64,000 nucleotides of DNA from assembly GCA_029215795.1 (NCBI GenBank), contig JARDYH010000001.1, positions 10,776,001 to 10,840,000 of the forward strand, in the 5' to 3' direction. A program made the translations under genes and the position numbers. This stretch comes from Anniella stebbinsi. Taxonomy: Eukaryota > Chordata > Lepidosauria > Squamata > Anniellidae. Below are positions 54,347-64,000 of this stretch, piece after piece (within the stretch, counting starts at the first letter, position 1; the number at the start of each line of letters is the position of its first letter). The notes below the pieces were generated by a model that was given only the letters and a program-made list of their open reading frames with translations, was not told the origin of the DNA and made no database searches.

Positions 54347-56875
54347 TTACTCCCCCGCGGGCATGAGGGTGGGGTATCCCAGCAGGGGCAGATTGACCTT
54401 GAGGAAGACCAGCTGCTCCACAATCTCAGCGTCCAAGCGAGAGCGGTGGGGTGTGACCACGTCGCCCGCCATGGAAAACACCCGCTCGCTTGGAACGCTG
54501 GACGGTGGGCAGCTGATTCTGTCCATGGCCACCCGCGCCAGATCAGGCCACATCTGGCGCCGAGATGACCAGTAGGCCAGGGGTTCGATGGAGCCGTCCT
54601 CCATCTGCTCCGCCAGGTAACGCTGCACTGCTGCTGCAGCGTCATCCTGGCGGCGGCTGGGTTGAGTGCCTCTATGCCCAACCGCAGCCTGCAAAGCCTT
54701 GTCCCAAAACCCCTGGCCTGTCCCCCTGCTGGGTGTGGTGGTGCTGGTGCCGCCGCTGCTGGTGGTGCTCAGCGGACTTAGCGCCTGGGCTTCGGTGGGC
54801 TCCTCCTCTGCCTGCCCAATCCTGGCATCCCGGGCCGCCCGAACGTCCGTCACCAGCATTTCCACCCAACCTGCCCGGGAAGTCTGCCCACATAACCCAT
54901 CCTTGATGCGCGGGTCGCACATGGTGGCCAACATGTACTGCCTCTCGTTGTAGAGAGGCTGGACCCGGCGGGATAGGCTTTCCCTCAGCCTCGTCACCAC
55001 TTCCCGCACCTCTGGCAGGAAGCGCCTGCCGGTGACGGCATCCCCGGCCTCCAGAAACTCGCCCATCTGATTCTGGAGATGCCTGGCCACGGGGAGCACC
55101 TGGCTGAGAAGGGCAGTGCTGCTGCTCAGGGTCTCGGTGGCCTCAAGGAACGGCTTGAGGACCACCAGAAGCTGGGACATGGCCTCCCACTGCTGCCTGG
55201 ACAGTGGGGCCTGGATGCCAATGTCCCCGACCCTGAACATCTCGTGGACAACACGCTGTTGCTCCACCATACGCTCGAGCATGTGGTAGGTGGAGTTCCA
55301 ACGTGTTGCCACGTCCTGCACTAGCCGGTGCTGCGGAAGTCCCAGCTCCTGCTGCTTCTCCCGCAGCAACCGACTGCCCTTCACGCTGTGGTGGAAATGC
55401 CCAGCCACCTTCCTGCAGCTCTCTAGGAGATTACGGATTTGGGGAGGGAGAGGGGCCTTGCTGCCTCCAAGGCCATCCCTGACGACCAGGTTGAAGACGT
55501 GCGCGATGCAGCGGATGCCCTCAAATCCGCCATCGCGCACCGCCTTCAGAATATTGGCTCCCCCGTCCGTGACCATGTAACCGCGGGTGTGCTGGTGCCC
55601 GCCCAGCCACCCTGCCACCATGCGGTTCATGGCCTCCGTAATCTCCTCCGCCGTGTGGGACTGGTCCATGACTGCGGTATGAAGGAGGGCCCAGCGGCAG
55701 CCCTCCTTCCCAGTCCCAGAAGTCCTGGGTGCTTCCTGCCCTGAGGCTCCCCACCAGTGAGCCGTCAGGGACAGGTAAGCGTGCACTCCTCCTTCGCTGG
55801 ACCAGATGTCCGAAGTGAAGTGCACCTTCTGTGCCTCTGCCTGGCACAGACGACCCAGAACTAACTCCCTGCATGCCTGGTACAGGGAGGGCACCACACG
55901 CCTGCTCAGGGTGGTGCGACACGGCGGCTTGTAGTATGGAACCACAAGAGCCATCAGCCTCTTGAAGCCTGCGTTCTCGACGAGGCTGAATGGCTGGTCA
56001 TCCAACGCCACCATCTCACCGATGCAATTGGTGATCTGGTTGGGCGCTGGAAAACGCCACCTTGTGGCTCCATACTTCCCCCACCCCATCTCTTCCATGG
56101 TGGCCTGGCGAAGCCTCTTGGGGATGGGAGGTCGAGAGCTGGCAGAAGTTGCAGGAGCCTTCTGCTTGCCCTTGCCGCTAGCACCAGTCTGCTGCGAGGT
56201 GCCCGCCTCGGTCCCAAGCAAAACAGACTGGTGGTGCCTCTGCATGTGGCGGCTGAGGTTCGTGGTGGTGAAGTGGCCTGGCATTTTTCCCCTGCTCACT
56301 GACATCTTGCAGTGGCGACAGACAGCAAAGCGGGAATCCACTGCCACCTCAAAGTGGTCCCACACCTTGCTTGCCTGTCGCTTCTGGGGTGACACAGACG
56401 GCCTGCCGGCGCCTTCGCTCTGTGGTGTCACCTCAGGAGCAAGGGAATGAGTGGAAGAGAGGACGGATTGTGGAGAGTAAGTCTCTGGTGCTGCCTGCTC
56501 TTCCTCTTGCCCCACATCAGAGTCCTCCTTCTCACTCTGAACCTCGCTGACTTCCACAAGATCTGGGAAAAGATCAGTCAGCGGGTTCACAGGCTCACCC
56601 ACCAAAGAAGGAGCTGGATATAGTGCTCCTTCTTCATGCCCACTGCTGATCCCAGCACCTGCCTCATGTTGCTGAAAGAGTGCCCTGCAGGCACTACTTT
56701 GAGTTGCCTCTGCCTGCTTCTGCTGCCCCAGTGGAGAACGCCCCAGTTTAACTGGGGGTGTGGAAGTAGGCTGCCTGCTGTTGGTCCCAGCAGCAGCAGC
56801 AGCAGCGCCATGCCCAGAGCGGCCTCTCCCAAATGCTGCCTTGGGAGCACCCCCCCTTTGAGTGCCACGCTTCAT
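54347..56875 (-). CDS. hAT transposase with N-terminal BED zinc finger, second copy
   Basis: Intact 842-residue frame, same domains as the copy at 27261-29789: BED finger about 170-215, catalytic D356 (FTSDIW), D437 (VTDGGAN) and E797 (PSSVPSERVFS), C-terminal dimerisation region. Differences seen are few: one alanine fewer in the N-terminal run, S/N and R/G changes near 31-45, S/I near 75, one tyrosine fewer near 86, M/I after VTDGGAN, and two extra residues in the Ser/Thr linker near 710. None touches a catalytic or zinc-binding residue. Both copies are therefore potential sources of transposase. Confidence 0.95.
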   Translation of the reverse strand: MKRGTQRGGAPKAAFGRGRSGHGAAAAAAGTNSRQPTSTPPVKLGRSPLGQQKQAEATQSSACRALFQQHEAGAGISSGHEEGALYPAPSLVGEPVNPLTDLFPDLVEVSEVQSEKEDSDVGQEEEQAAPETYSPQSVLSSTHSLAPEVTPQSEGAGRPSVSPQKRQASKVWDHFEVAVDSRFAVCRHCKMSVSRGKMPGHFTTTNLSRHMQRHHQSVLLGTEAGTSQQTGASGKGKQKAPATSASSRPPIPKRLRQATMEEMGWGKYGATRWRFPAPNQITNCIGEMVALDDQPFSLVENAGFKRLMALVVPYYKPPCRTTLSRRVVPSLYQACRELVLGRLCQAEAQKVHFTSDIWSSEGGVHAYLSLTAHWWGASGQEAPRTSGTGKEGCRWALLHTAVMDQSHTAEEITEAMNRMVAGWLGGHQHTRGYMVTDGGANILKAVRDGGFEGIRCIAHVFNLVVRDGLGGSKAPLPPQIRNLLESCRKVAGHFHHSVKGSRLLREKQQELGLPQHRLVQDVATRWNSTYHMLERMVEQQRVVHEMFRVGDIGIQAPLSRQQWEAMSQLLVVLKPFLEATETLSSSTALLSQVLPVARHLQNQMGEFLEAGDAVTGRRFLPEVREVVTRLRESLSRRVQPLYNERQYMLATMCDPRIKDGLCGQTSRAGWVEMLVTDVRAARDARIGQAEEEPTEAQALSPLSTTSSGGTSTTTPSRGTGQGFWDKALQAAVGHRGTQPSRRQDDAAAAVQRYLAEQMEDGSIEPLAYWSSRRQMWPDLARVAMDRISCPPSSVPSERVFSMAGDVVTPHRSRLDAEIVEQLVFLKVNLPLLGYPTLMPAGE

Positions 56876-56979
56876 TTTATTTTTATTATTATTTATTTTT
56901 GTGTAAGTGTGTGCTTTGCTGACTTTTTTTGTGTTTGTAGCAGCAGGCTACACAGCCCAGCAACACACACTCACTCACA

Positions 56980-56980
56980 A

Positions 56981-57014
<34 letters not shown>

Positions 57015-57042
57015 AAAGAGAGAGAGAGAGAGAGAGAGAGGA
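56980..57042 (-). repeat. (CA)n(GA)n tract in predicted 5' UTR, copy 2
   Basis: Longer than the equivalent CT/GT tract in copy 1 (27104-27152): ordinary microsatellite drift since the copies separated. Confidence 0.85.
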
Positions 57043-57355
57043 TAGAAATATTTTTTTATTATTTTTTTGGGTTTTTTTCAGAAAGCGAAAGTAGAACAAA
57101 CACACTCACTGCAAAGACAAACTGAACTCACAGACAAACAAACGTGCTATCTAAGAAAGGAAAGGCAAGAGAGAAAGGAAAGCCAAGAGAGAGAACAAGA
57201 AAAGCTGAAGTAAAAGATCAGAAACTCCTCAAAACCACCTCCAAATGCAATCAAATCAATTCAATCAATACAGTCTCTCCAACACAGCTCCAAAACACTC
57301 CCTAATCTCCTCCACGTTCAACCCACAAAGAGCCAGAAGGGCAGGGCTGAGAGAA

Positions 57356-57418
57356 TATATACTGGTGCCCTCCTCCAGCATTGCGATTGGAGGCTGAAGA
57401 AAGTCTTCACAGGATTGG
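57356..57418 (-). promoter_or_regulatory. Predicted transposase promoter, copy 2
   Basis: TATATA at 57356-57361, CCAAT complements at 57386-57390 and 57414-57418, in the same arrangement as copy 1. Confidence 0.6.
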
Positions 57419-57500
57419 GTGATTCAGTCATGTATTCTAAAGCACAATTGGTGGATCAAGCTGTCAAACACACACACACAAACACAGCCTCCCCCTCCCT

Positions 57501-59073
57501 TTCCTGAAGGTTTAAAATAATAAAGTTTAACCTTTGTTTTCCCACTAAAGCATTGCACCAAAGTTTGTGAAATTTTCAGCGTTTGAGCGGGCATAGGTCC
57601 TGTGCCATGTGAGCGAGTTAGAGCTTTGTAGCTCTTAAAACCAACCCATAAATCCCATGTGAAATGCCATGAATAAACCTTTGTTTTCCCACTAAAGCAT
57701 TGCACCAAAGTTTGTGAAATTTTCAGCGTTTGAGCGGGCATAGGTCCTGTGCCATGTGAGCGAGTTAGAGCTTTGTAGCTCTTAAAACCAACCCATAAAT
57801 CCCATGTGAAATGCCATGAATAAACCTTTGTTTTCCCACTAAAGCATTGCACCAAAGTTTGTGAAATTTTCAGCGTTTGAGCGGGCATAGGTCCTGTGCC
57901 ATGTGAGCGAGTTAGAGCTTTGTAGCTCTTAAAACCAACCCATAAATCCCATGTGAAATGCCATGAATAAACCTTTGTTTTCCCACTAAAGCATTGCACC
58001 AAAGTTTGTGAAATTTTCAGCGTTTGAGCGGGCATAGGTCCTGTGCCATGTGAGCGAGTTAGAGCTTTGTAGCTCTTAAAACCAACCCATAAATCCCATG
58101 TGAAATGCCATGAATAAACCTTTGTTTTCCCACTAAAGTATTGCACCAAAGTTTGTGAAATTTTCAGCGTTTGAGCGGGCATAGGTCCTGTGCCATGTGA
58201 GCGAGTTAGAGCTTTGTAGCTCTTAAAACCAACCCATAAATCCCATGTGAAATGCCATGAATAAACGTTCGTTTCCCACTAAAATGTTGCACCTAGCTTC
58301 CGGAAATTTCACACACATTTGAAGTGCAGTGTTCCCTGCAATGTGCCAAAGTTTCCCGTTTGTATCTTTGAAAATAAAAAAATGGGAGGCAAAACTGTAT
58401 TTTACCCCACTGCTACCCAATTTTCAACAATTCATTGCCAACACATGCCTGGAGCTAGCTGTCTGAAATTTTACACACATATCAAGGGAAGTGTTCCCTG
58501 TAATGTGCCGAAGTGTTCTGTTTGTATCTTTAAAAATAAAAACATGGGAGGCATAACTGCATTTACCCCACTACTACCCATTTTTCAAAAATTCATTGCC
58601 ACACCAGGCAAGCACCCACGGTTCTGGGATTTCACACACGTGGGTCCCAAGGTACCACCTACAATGTGGCAAAGTTTCATGTGTGTAACTGTAAAAATGA
58701 CCGAGTTATAGGCATTCCATGTTATTTATTAAAAAATTAATTGCCACAAACTGCATGCACCAATCTTTCTGAAATTTCTCACAGATACCTATCCCTAACC
58801 AGTGTACAATGTGCCCAAGTTTCATCCTTCTGTCGTTAAAAATGAAAAAGTTATAGGCGTTTTTGTAAAACAACAATACTTTGCTATGGGAAAAACGCAT
58901 TTAAAATGGCGTCCGATCCGCCGATCCGATCCGATCCGGATCGGACCTCGCCGGATCGGATCGGATCGGATCGGATGGTGTGTCGGATCGGATCGGATCG
59001 GATCGGATTTTCCGATTTTTGGGGCGGATCGGATTCGGATCGTGGATCGGATCCGATCCGATGCACACCCCTA
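57501..59073 (-). repeat. Long terminal inverted repeat, 5' side of copy 2
   Basis: Five 147-bp units (ACCTTTG phases 57530, 57677, 57824, 57971, 58118), then the degenerate units, YY1-like TTTAAAATGGCGTCC (about 58904) and GGATC array (about 58913-59060). Longest of the four inverted repeats because of the extra 147-bp units. Confidence 0.9.
57530..58264 (-). repeat. Five tandem 147-bp units
   Basis: Exact 147-bp spacing and very high identity. Because 147 is divisible by three, one antisense frame (57424-58182, 252 residues of 49-residue repeats) stays open. No start context or homology supports it as a gene. Confidence 0.95.
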
Positions 59074-59081
59074 ATAAAAAC

Positions 59082-60317
59082 AATCCATAAAACAGGTTCA
59101 GATTAGAATATAGTGATGCAACAGTAAAGGTTTGATGGAAGAACGAGGAGGAGGAGGGCTGTGAATCAGACTGCGTTTCAGTCAGAGCTCTACAGGATCG
59201 GTCCAAAGTGCTGAACCCACCCCCAAAAATAAGTTACTCAGTTACTCATTTCTCTTTCAGGAATATCCACCCATACTTTCTCTCTCTGACTCCCCTAAAT
59301 AACATATACCCCACATCCAATGCATAAACATATGCACATAATTTTCCTATGCAGAGCAACAGATGTTTATACTGGTGTCTAGAAGTAGATATATTTGTGT
59401 GTATTCGTGTGTGTGTATATACGAGAGAGGAAGGAGGTAATCCCACCCACCTTTTGCTTTTCCTACTAACCAGTGCCCTGTATTTCCCAGAACATTAGCA
59501 ATAAGGGAATGTGGCCTTCTGGGTGGAAAAAAAGAGGCATCCCACTGCTCCTCTAGGCAGCACCTGCATTCTGGGAGCTGCATGGGGGAAATGGGGCAGG
59601 AAGGGGAGGAGACTAGGGTGGTGATATACTGTATCCCATGGCTGCTCCAGCCTCCTTCCTTCCCTTTCCAAAGTGCCACTGCTAGATGGGTGAAATCACC
59701 TATCTAACAGAAATGTAGGGTGGTGGTCCTTCCGCCCTGCATTGGATGCTCGGCAGCCTCTGAGGCTGCCAAAAATTGACATAGGCTAGTGAATACTGGG
59801 GGTTGTATGATTTTTTTCCTGTCAAAACACACATAGGATTATGCCCTTCAGCAAAATTAATGGAGGGTAGGTCTATCAATGCCACGGTACCCAAATGGAG
59901 TCATCATATACAGTTAAGTATACGACTGAATTGCAGTTAGATATCGTAAACAAACAGAGGGGACTGTTAAGTTAATATGCTGCTTGTAAGCAACCAAAAA
60001 ACATCCAAACGGGATGCTGGGCTAATCAGAACGTGGTCTGCTCCAGGAATTTAATTCTATGTTCTTAAAGGAAGTCTTATTTTCCCGTTCAGGTACAGCA
60101 ATGAGGTACAGTTCCAAGAGTTGGGGAGGGAGAGCATTCAGTCAGTTGCCTCTTGGTGAGCTTTCTTCCTCTTCCTTGTCCAGCGATTGCCCAATTCATC
60201 ACCCAGAGGGAAAGGGCAGGCAGTGGCAGGTATCGATTCGACATACCTGCTTACTACCTAAGCTGGTGGATGAGTAGATATGATGAGAAGCTGGAGGACA
60301 TTCAGGAGCAGTGGTGG
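59082..60317. other. No gene recognised; flank of copy 2
   Basis: A short GT run (59395-59420) and frames up to 110 residues without recognisable domains. Nothing further seen. Confidence 0.4.
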
Positions 60318-60918
60318 ACCTCCAAATGAAAAAAAAAATGGAAGTTAAGGATGTTCGTATAAATTGAAATTTAATACAGATAAAATTAAATTGTTAATAT
60401 CATAACAGAGCATTCTTATGTATATACAAATAAAGTGATAGAATAAAAACAGTGCTCATTAGACTCTGGCCCTACGCGTTTCGACTCTTTAGTCTTCGTC
60501 AGTGGCCCAATCAGTAGGCTGTTGAGTAGTCAGAAATAGTTTCTCAAAAAAGAAGGGCTGACTAAAGTACTCCAACACCAAGGGATTTGTATGTCACTCC
60601 CCAAAATGGTAGATAGGGTGCACCAAACATTCTGATTTAGCCTCAACTCGCGTGCATAGTAAGGTACATCTGAGCCCTCGACAGTCAGTGATTGGGCCAC
60701 TGATGAAGACTAAATAGTCAAAACACATAGGGCCAGAGTCTAATGACCACTGTTTTTATTCTATCCCTTTATTTGTATATACATTATGTTATGCTATTAA
60801 CAATTATGTTAATAACAATTATGTTAATAACAATTGTTGTGATATTAACAATTTAATTTTATCTGTATTAAATTTCAATTTATACGAACATCCTTAACTT
60901 CCTTTTTTTCATTTGGTG
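60318..60918. mobile_element. ~600-bp fold-back element
   Basis: Inverted arms of about 200 bp: CCAAATGAAAAAAAAAATGG, AGTTAAGGATGTTCGTATAA, TAATACAGATAAAATTAAAT and GGCCCTACGCGTTTCGACT on the left are matched in reverse order by the right arm (from about 60695 to 60916). The right arm has a repeated AACAATTATGTTAAT insertion (about 60795-60840). No coding capacity; target duplication not resolved, superfamily unassigned. Confidence 0.75.
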
Positions 60919-62409
60919 GTTTTTGGTTAAGGGTAGCACCTTGTTATATTGAGTTTGCAGTGGGGGATCTCCCCAGATGTTACCTGGGCCTCATCAGATG
61001 CCAAAGGATGTTAACCCTTGATGCCAGTCCTGAGAAAATCCAGCATATACACTGATATCATGATCCAGCAGACCTCAGGGCTTCATATTTGCAGGGAGAT
61101 GCGTTTGTATTGCCATCGATCCCTAATAAATGAAGTGAATCGGGCTGACCTTGTAGGCAAAGCAATCCCCCATCTGCAGCTAGCCAGTGTAACAGGGGCA
61201 TACAAGTAGCTATTATTTAAATCTCCTATTTGTGCCTGCCTTTCTAGGGCTGGGACAACGCAGCACTCATATTATGTGCTGAACTGGAAAGGGAAAGCTA
61301 ATGTTAATTAAACCCCCATAGGAAAGCATTTTAATTTTTGTTCCTCACAATAAATAATATTAAATGTTTCATTAACACTAATTTCTTCCTAATTATAAAA
61401 CTGTGGAAAATGTCACAGTGCATATATTTGAAGTCTGTTTCAAATAAAAATGCAACTTTATATAGAAAACCATTTAAAATATTTAATGATGAAATTAAGT
61501 CCCATTAAAGTAGTGCTCTTTATTTTCCAGAATAACAATTTCAGGGGTTGTTATCCCTTTTATCTTAATTAGGTCATGCATTTTCCTAAACAAAATTGCT
61601 AAGGGGTAACAAAAAAAATCTTTGCACACGGTTTCACTTCCATATCACTATCAATAAATATTATGAATGCACCCAATGGGCATTTGTGAACACTATCCCA
61701 GCTTTTTTTTTTGGTGGCATATTACACATTAAAAATCCAGTGTTTTCTAAATGAATAGTACCATCTCACTAACAGTCTCGCTAACACAATTTACAGATGT
61801 CTGTTATTGAAAGTGGTGATTATTCTTATTCTTATGAACAACAACAACAACACACAAACAAAAAAAGAGCTAGGGAAGTCAGATAAATCCTCAGTGGTAT
61901 GAAATCTGAGCTCAGGGATTTGCTTTCAGCATCAGAAACGAACTGACCTGTCTTCATTCCATCACCCAAATTTAGATGGAAAATGATATTTTATTGCTGC
62001 TGTTTTATTGCTGCTGTTATTAAATAGTTGGAGTCAGAAGGCCTTGATGATTGACTATAAATCACCCAGAGTCCTAACACTAGATCCTGATATACCATCT
62101 GATCATCCTTGGTCTAGTTCAGTGGTCTTTAACTGGTCCAGACCAGAGACTCATCTTGGACTCCCAATCTGCAACATGGGACCCACTTATGCAATTTTCT
62201 CCATGCCCAACATGGCGGCAACAGCTTTGCCATGACCCATCCGGACTGATCTCATGACTGACTTTTGGGTCTCAACCACCAGTTGAAGACCACTAGTCTA
62301 GTCCACACACAATGCAGGTCTATCCCTTACACACTGCAGCACCAAGTAGTGTTCTGCATGTGTAAATAAGTTAATACAAAATTGATTCCTTCAAACAATT
62401 TTTCCCTGA
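60919..62409. other. No gene recognised
   Basis: AT-rich DNA with frames of at most 75 residues. A CTGCTGTTTTATTG duplication lies at 61993-62020. A possible decayed repeat at 62110-62300 contains an inverted pair (TTCAGTGGTCTTTAACTGG and CACCAGTTGAAGACCACTA), probably a small MITE of about 190 bp. Confidence 0.4.
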
Positions 62410-62515
62410 TTTCAACTCAGTGGTGAGTATTAGATCCAGACTTAATCTTAGAATAGATTTTAGTTTTCAATGGGTCTACTCTAAGTATGAATAAATTTGG
62501 ATCCCACCCAACGGT
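62410..62515. repeat. Dispersed repeat fragment (relative of 12557)
   Basis: GAGTATTAGATCCAGACTTA, TTTTCAATGGGTCTACTCTA and GAATAAATTTGGATCCCACCC resemble the dispersed repeat at 12557-12690. Weak. Confidence 0.3.
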
Positions 62516-62559
62516 TTCTGCCTGCCTCCCCTTCCCATGGAGACATTTTACACATTCAA

Positions 62560-62685
62560 GTGCCAGATTATTTATTAACATATTTCTATCCCACTTTTCC
62601 CTAGAAAAGGCAGCTTAGAATACAAAATGTATAAACTACACACACATACACACATACATACACAAACACACATATATATATCTCC
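62560..62685 (-). mobile_element. SINE/LINE tail fragment and CA/TA microsatellite
   Basis: TTTATTAACATATTTCTATC and CCACTTTTCCCTAGAAAAGG (antisense 3' end), then ACACACATACACACATACAT and TATATATATC. Confidence 0.5.
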
Positions 62686-62811
62686 CCTAACAATATAAAA
62701 GAGCCTCAAGAAAATGTACATAAGAACTAAATCAAATTAATTCAGTCCAAACATTTTCCTAATAAATAAATAAATTTATTTCATTTATTATTACATTTAT
62801 ATGTAAGGAGA

Positions 62812-63415
62812 GCACCTTCTCGTCTGCCACTCCCAGACTGTGGAATGGCCTGCCAGGAGAGATTAGTCAACTTAACAGTCTCTCTGAATTTAAGAAAGCC
62901 ATAAAGACTGATTTCTTCTGGCAGGCCTACCCAGTTGAATTTTAAGATGTCTGACTGTTATTTTAATAATGAATTAGTTTTATATGTTTTTTAAGCTGAC
63001 CATCTGAAAAGGAGGACAGAGCTCCTATAATTTTAACAGTTGTAGAGAAAAGGGAATTTCAGCCAGTGTCATTTGTATGCAATTAGTTCCTGGTGAAATT
63101 CCCTCTTCATCACAACAGTTAAAGTTGCAGGCACTATACTAGGGTGACCATATCCAAAAGAAGACAGGGCCCCTGCAACTTTAACTGTTGTGATGAAGAG
63201 GGAATTTCACCAGGAACTAATTGCATACAAATGACACTGGCTGAAATTCCCTTTTCTCTACAACTGTTAAAGTTACATGAGCCATGTCCTCATTTTCAGA
63301 TGATCAGCCTAATGTTTTTAATTAGTTGTATGTATTTTACAGTATTTTTGTATTCAATGTTGTTCCTCTCCTCGATCCAGAGGAAGAGGCGGTGAGAAAT
63401 AAGTATTTATTATTA
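62812..63415 (+). mobile_element. L2-like LINE 3' end, split by a MITE
   Basis: CCAGACTGTGGAATGGCCTG, GCAGGCCTACCCAGTTGAAT and stop, 3' UTR, then an interruption at 62992-63311, then ATGTATTTTACAGTATTTTT and CCTCGATCCAGAGGAAGAGG with an ATTATT tail. Same family as 19739-22905. Confidence 0.85.
62992..63311. mobile_element. 320-bp palindromic hAT-like MITE with 8-bp TSD
   Basis: TAAGCTGACCATCTGAAAAG to CAGATGATCAGCCTA, flanked by perfect ATGTTTTT at 62984-62991 and 63312-63319. It inserted in the 3' UTR of the L2-like fragment, so it is younger than it. Confidence 0.9.
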
Positions 63416-63656
63416 TTGTTGTTATTATTATTATATCCCACCTTTTTTCCTCCAAGGAACCCAAGATGGTACACATAATCCTCCTCCCCTCCAATTTATC
63501 CTCATAACAACAACCCTGTGAGGTAGGTTGGGCTGAGAGTCTGTGACTGGCCCAAAGTCACCCAATGAGCTTCCATGACCGAGTGGGGACTAGAACCCAG
63601 ATCTCTCAACTCCCAGTCCAAACACTCTAGCCACTATACCACACTGGCTCTCAAAG
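63416..63656 (-). mobile_element. tRNA-derived SINE (family A), full-length
   Basis: Antisense: ATTATTATTATATCCCACC tail and 3' module, CCAATTTATCCTCATAACAA, CCCTGTGAGGTAGGTTGGGC, AAAGTCACCCAATGAGCTTC, box B complement GGGACTAGAACCCAG and box A complement TAGCCACTATACCACACTGG with GCTCTC at the 5' end. Confidence 0.9.
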
Positions 63657-64000
63657 CAATCCATGGTTCAGCTGCTAATGGATTGTTTTGACTGCTCACT
63701 CAATGTCGATCACTGAGATAGCCATACAGGCCTCTTTGAGATGGCATGTCACAGTCTAGTTACCAAGTGCAGAATACTCTGTCATGAAGAAATGATGATG
63801 ACCTGAAGTACAATGACCTGAAGTGAAAATACGCTTTGAAACAGATGGATGCTTTTTGCACACAGACTGTAATTGTTACAATAGCTCCCTCAATGTAATT
63901 TTAAGGGCAAGATTGGGGTAAAAAAAAAAGTACATTACATGTTACAGAGAAAGTGTGAATTCTTTGTTAATATACACATGGCAGTTAAAAGTGTGAAATT
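63657..64000. other. No gene recognised
   Basis: Includes a small direct repeat (ATGACCTGAAGT twice, 63797-63825). Nothing else seen. Confidence 0.5.

Larger units (their letters stand above)
47369..59073 (-). mobile_element. Giant autonomous hAT transposon, copy 2 (11,705 bp)
   Basis: Same order as copy 1 but on the minus strand. Termini TAGGGATGTGCA and TGCACACCCCTA; perfect ATAAAAAC duplications at 47361-47368 and 59074-59081. Intact transposase. It differs from copy 1 in the number of 147-bp units (2 and 5 against 2 and 3), cassette exons (no exon A, two of type C), minisatellite 2 length (about 560 against 930 bp) and minisatellite 3 units (six against five). The different duplications show an independent insertion, not a segmental duplication of copy 1. 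Confidence 0.95.

Noticed and set aside
57424..58182. 252-residue antisense frame of 49-residue repeats
   Set aside because: A by-product of the 147-bp tandem unit being a multiple of three; the other inverted repeats lack a comparable frame and there is no initiation context.

Overview
This 64 kb window looks like repeat-rich intergenic or intronic DNA from a squamate reptile, probably a lizard. The reasons are CR1 3' ends, an L2-like LINE with a YADDTQ reverse transcriptase motif, two families of tRNA-derived SINEs, many hAT-type MITEs, and long microsatellites. No bacterial features and no convincing host gene were found. The species assignment is an inference from repeat content only.

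The dominant content is two complete copies of a giant hAT DNA transposon in opposite orientation: copy 1 at 25524-37091 (+, 11.57 kb) and copy 2 at 47369-59073 (-, 11.7 kb). A 2.44 kb non-autonomous relative lies between them (37734-40173). All three begin TAGGGRTGTGCA, end with its complement, and have perfect, different 8-bp target-site duplications (GTTGCTAT, ATAAAAAC, ATAATTAC). Each duplication fits the nTnnnnAn pattern of Ac-type hAT elements. Each large copy has terminal inverted repeats of 1.1-1.6 kb, made of a (GGATC)n array, a YY1-like site, degenerate repeats and 147-bp tandem repeats. Inside is an intact 842-residue BED-finger hAT transposase with its DDE residues, followed by three minisatellites and a series of cassettes that look like exons with strong splice signals and a poly(A) signal. 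The two copies differ in which cassettes they carry and in minisatellite copy number, while their transposases are almost identical.

Region by region: 1-9.4 kb holds old repeats, a telomere-motif minisatellite (1.8-2.7 kb) and SINEs. 9.5-10.2 kb is a GC-rich hAT MITE with an 83-bp-arm palindrome. 10.2-19.7 kb holds MITEs (one nested in another) and a 380-bp TTC/CCCTCT microsatellite. 19.7-23.2 kb is a near-complete but broken L2-like LINE (-). 25.5-59.1 kb is the giant hAT cluster, with a spacer of SINE, LINE and MITE fragments at 40.2-47.4 kb. 59.1-64 kb holds a 600-bp fold-back element, an L2-like 3' end split by a MITE, and a SINE.

How the parts may work together (inference): the transposase would recognise the GGATC-rich subterminal arrays, and the 2.44 kb fold-back element could be mobilised in trans. 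The downstream cassette array may be a second transcription unit of the transposon, coding or non-coding. Its role is unknown, and it is the least explained part of the window.
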